Assembly: GCA_002427165.1 (NCBI GenBank)
Contig: DIQB01000098.1
Span: forward strand, 42,135-50,017
DNA length: 7,883 nt
From: Firmicutes bacterium UBA5473
GTDB taxonomy: Bacteria > Bacillota > DTU084
Direction of reading: 5' to 3'
Shown here: piece after piece, positions 7,610-7,883 of the stretch
Layout: each line of letters begins with the position of its first letter
How positions within the stretch are numbered: the first letter of the stretch is position 1
Program-made: the position numbers and the translations under genes
The notes under the pieces: model-generated
Told to the model about the DNA's origin: nothing
Seen by the model: only the letters and a program-made list of their open reading frames with translations
The model's database searches: none

Positions 7610-7618
7610 CACTTCCTT
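7610..7618 (-). promoter_or_regulatory. Ribosome binding site deciding the start of the surface protein gene
   Basis: On the minus strand AAGGAAGTGAT matches the consensus AAGGAGGTGAT at 10 of 11 positions. The core AAGGAAGTG ends 6 bases before the ATG at 7603. It lies downstream of the alternative TTG at 7624, which therefore cannot use it, so ATG 7603 is the likely start. Confidence 0.85.
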
Positions 7619-7644
7619 TAACAAAATTTAACCACCTCAACTAT

Positions 7645-7672
7645 ATTATACCATCTCTTTTACCCGAAGCAA
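7645..7672 (-). promoter_or_regulatory. Extended -10 sigma-A type promoter of the surface protein gene
   Basis: Read on the minus strand, a perfect -10 box TATAAT (bases 7650-7645) is preceded by TGG, giving an extended -10 (TGGTATAAT). A weak -35 TTGCTT (7672-7667) lies 16 bases upstream. The expected transcript start near 7638 gives a 5' leader of about 35 bases with the Shine-Dalgarno site well placed. Two copies of CAAAATTTAA flank it (7622-7631 and 7670-7679). Confidence 0.7.
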
Positions 7673-7833
7673 AATTTAAATCCCATAATTTAGTGTATGT
7701 TTATGCTGGGAAAACTTGACTTTAGGGGGAGATAATGATATTTTTTAAACATAGCTAGCTTCTCAGTAGGCAAGTAATTTTGGCTACTATCTGAAAGGAT
7801 GAAAATTTTTTACAAAAATTTTATAAAATACTG

Positions 7834-7862
7834 TTGCAATTGCCACAGAGAATATGTATAAT
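7834..7862 (+). promoter_or_regulatory. Rightward sigma-A type promoter for a gene beyond the window
   Basis: TTGCAA (7834-7839), a 17-base spacer and a perfect TATAAT (7857-7862). The -35 matches TTGACA at 4 of 6 positions and the spacing is optimal. No start codon with a ribosome binding site follows before base 7883, so the product lies outside the window. Confidence 0.6.
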
Positions 7863-7883
7863 GATAGATGAGATAGTATATAA

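Larger units (their letters stand above)
7625..7883. other. AT-rich divergent intergenic region
   Basis: This 259-base non-coding stretch is strongly AT-rich compared with the genes to its left. It carries the leftward promoter for the surface protein gene and a rightward promoter near the window end, so it probably separates two divergent genes, the second outside the window. Short AT palindrome-like tracts occur around 7802-7830. I see no tRNA, riboswitch-like structure or convincing small gene in it. Confidence 0.6.

Noticed and set aside
7716..7744. TTGACT-N17-TATTTT as another rightward promoter
   Set aside because: The -10 matches only 4 of 6 positions and such matches are frequent in AT-rich sequence. 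The site at 7834-7862 is clearly better.
7724..7758. Seven-codon leader peptide (MIFFKHS) after an AGGGGGAG ribosome-binding-like site at 7735
   Set aside because: Very short, in AT-rich DNA, and upstream of the better promoter at 7834-7862. No attenuator hairpin or codon run suggests a leader.

Overview
The window holds four protein-coding regions in two convergent transcription units. The left unit, on the + strand, is proB (5' end cut by the window edge), proA and nrdJ, tightly packed with good Shine-Dalgarno sites and ending in a strong hairpin. The right unit, on the - strand, is one long gene for a secreted multidomain protein of about 985 residues, with its own hairpin terminator and a recognisable sigma-A type promoter. 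The last 260 bases are AT-rich and non-coding. They carry that promoter and a second one firing out of the window to the right.

proB and proA supply the first two steps of proline synthesis: glutamate to gamma-glutamyl phosphate, then to glutamate-5-semialdehyde. proC is not in the window. nrdJ encodes an adenosylcobalamin-dependent (class II) ribonucleotide reductase, which makes dNTPs without oxygen. It is probably co-transcribed with proBA: only 12 bases separate it from proA and its ribosome binding site overlaps the proA stop codon. I see no obvious biochemical link between the two functions.

The minus-strand gene is the least ordinary part. From sequence alone it reads as signal peptide, six-bladed TolB-like beta-propeller, proline-rich linker, two tandem concanavalin/LamG-like beta-sandwich modules, a low-complexity linker, and a C-terminal region of alternating hydrophobic strands ending in Phe, like an outer-membrane beta-barrel. 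I do not recognise it as a named protein and give it no gene symbol.

Organism: the Shine-Dalgarno sites, sigma-A promoters and general look of ProA and NrdJ suggest a Firmicutes-like anaerobe or facultative anaerobe that uses B12. The apparent outer-membrane barrel suggests a diderm cell. A diderm Firmicutes-type lineage (for example Limnochordia, Halanaerobiia or Negativicutes) would reconcile both, but this is inference. I see no tRNA, rRNA, CRISPR array, insertion sequence or phage gene.
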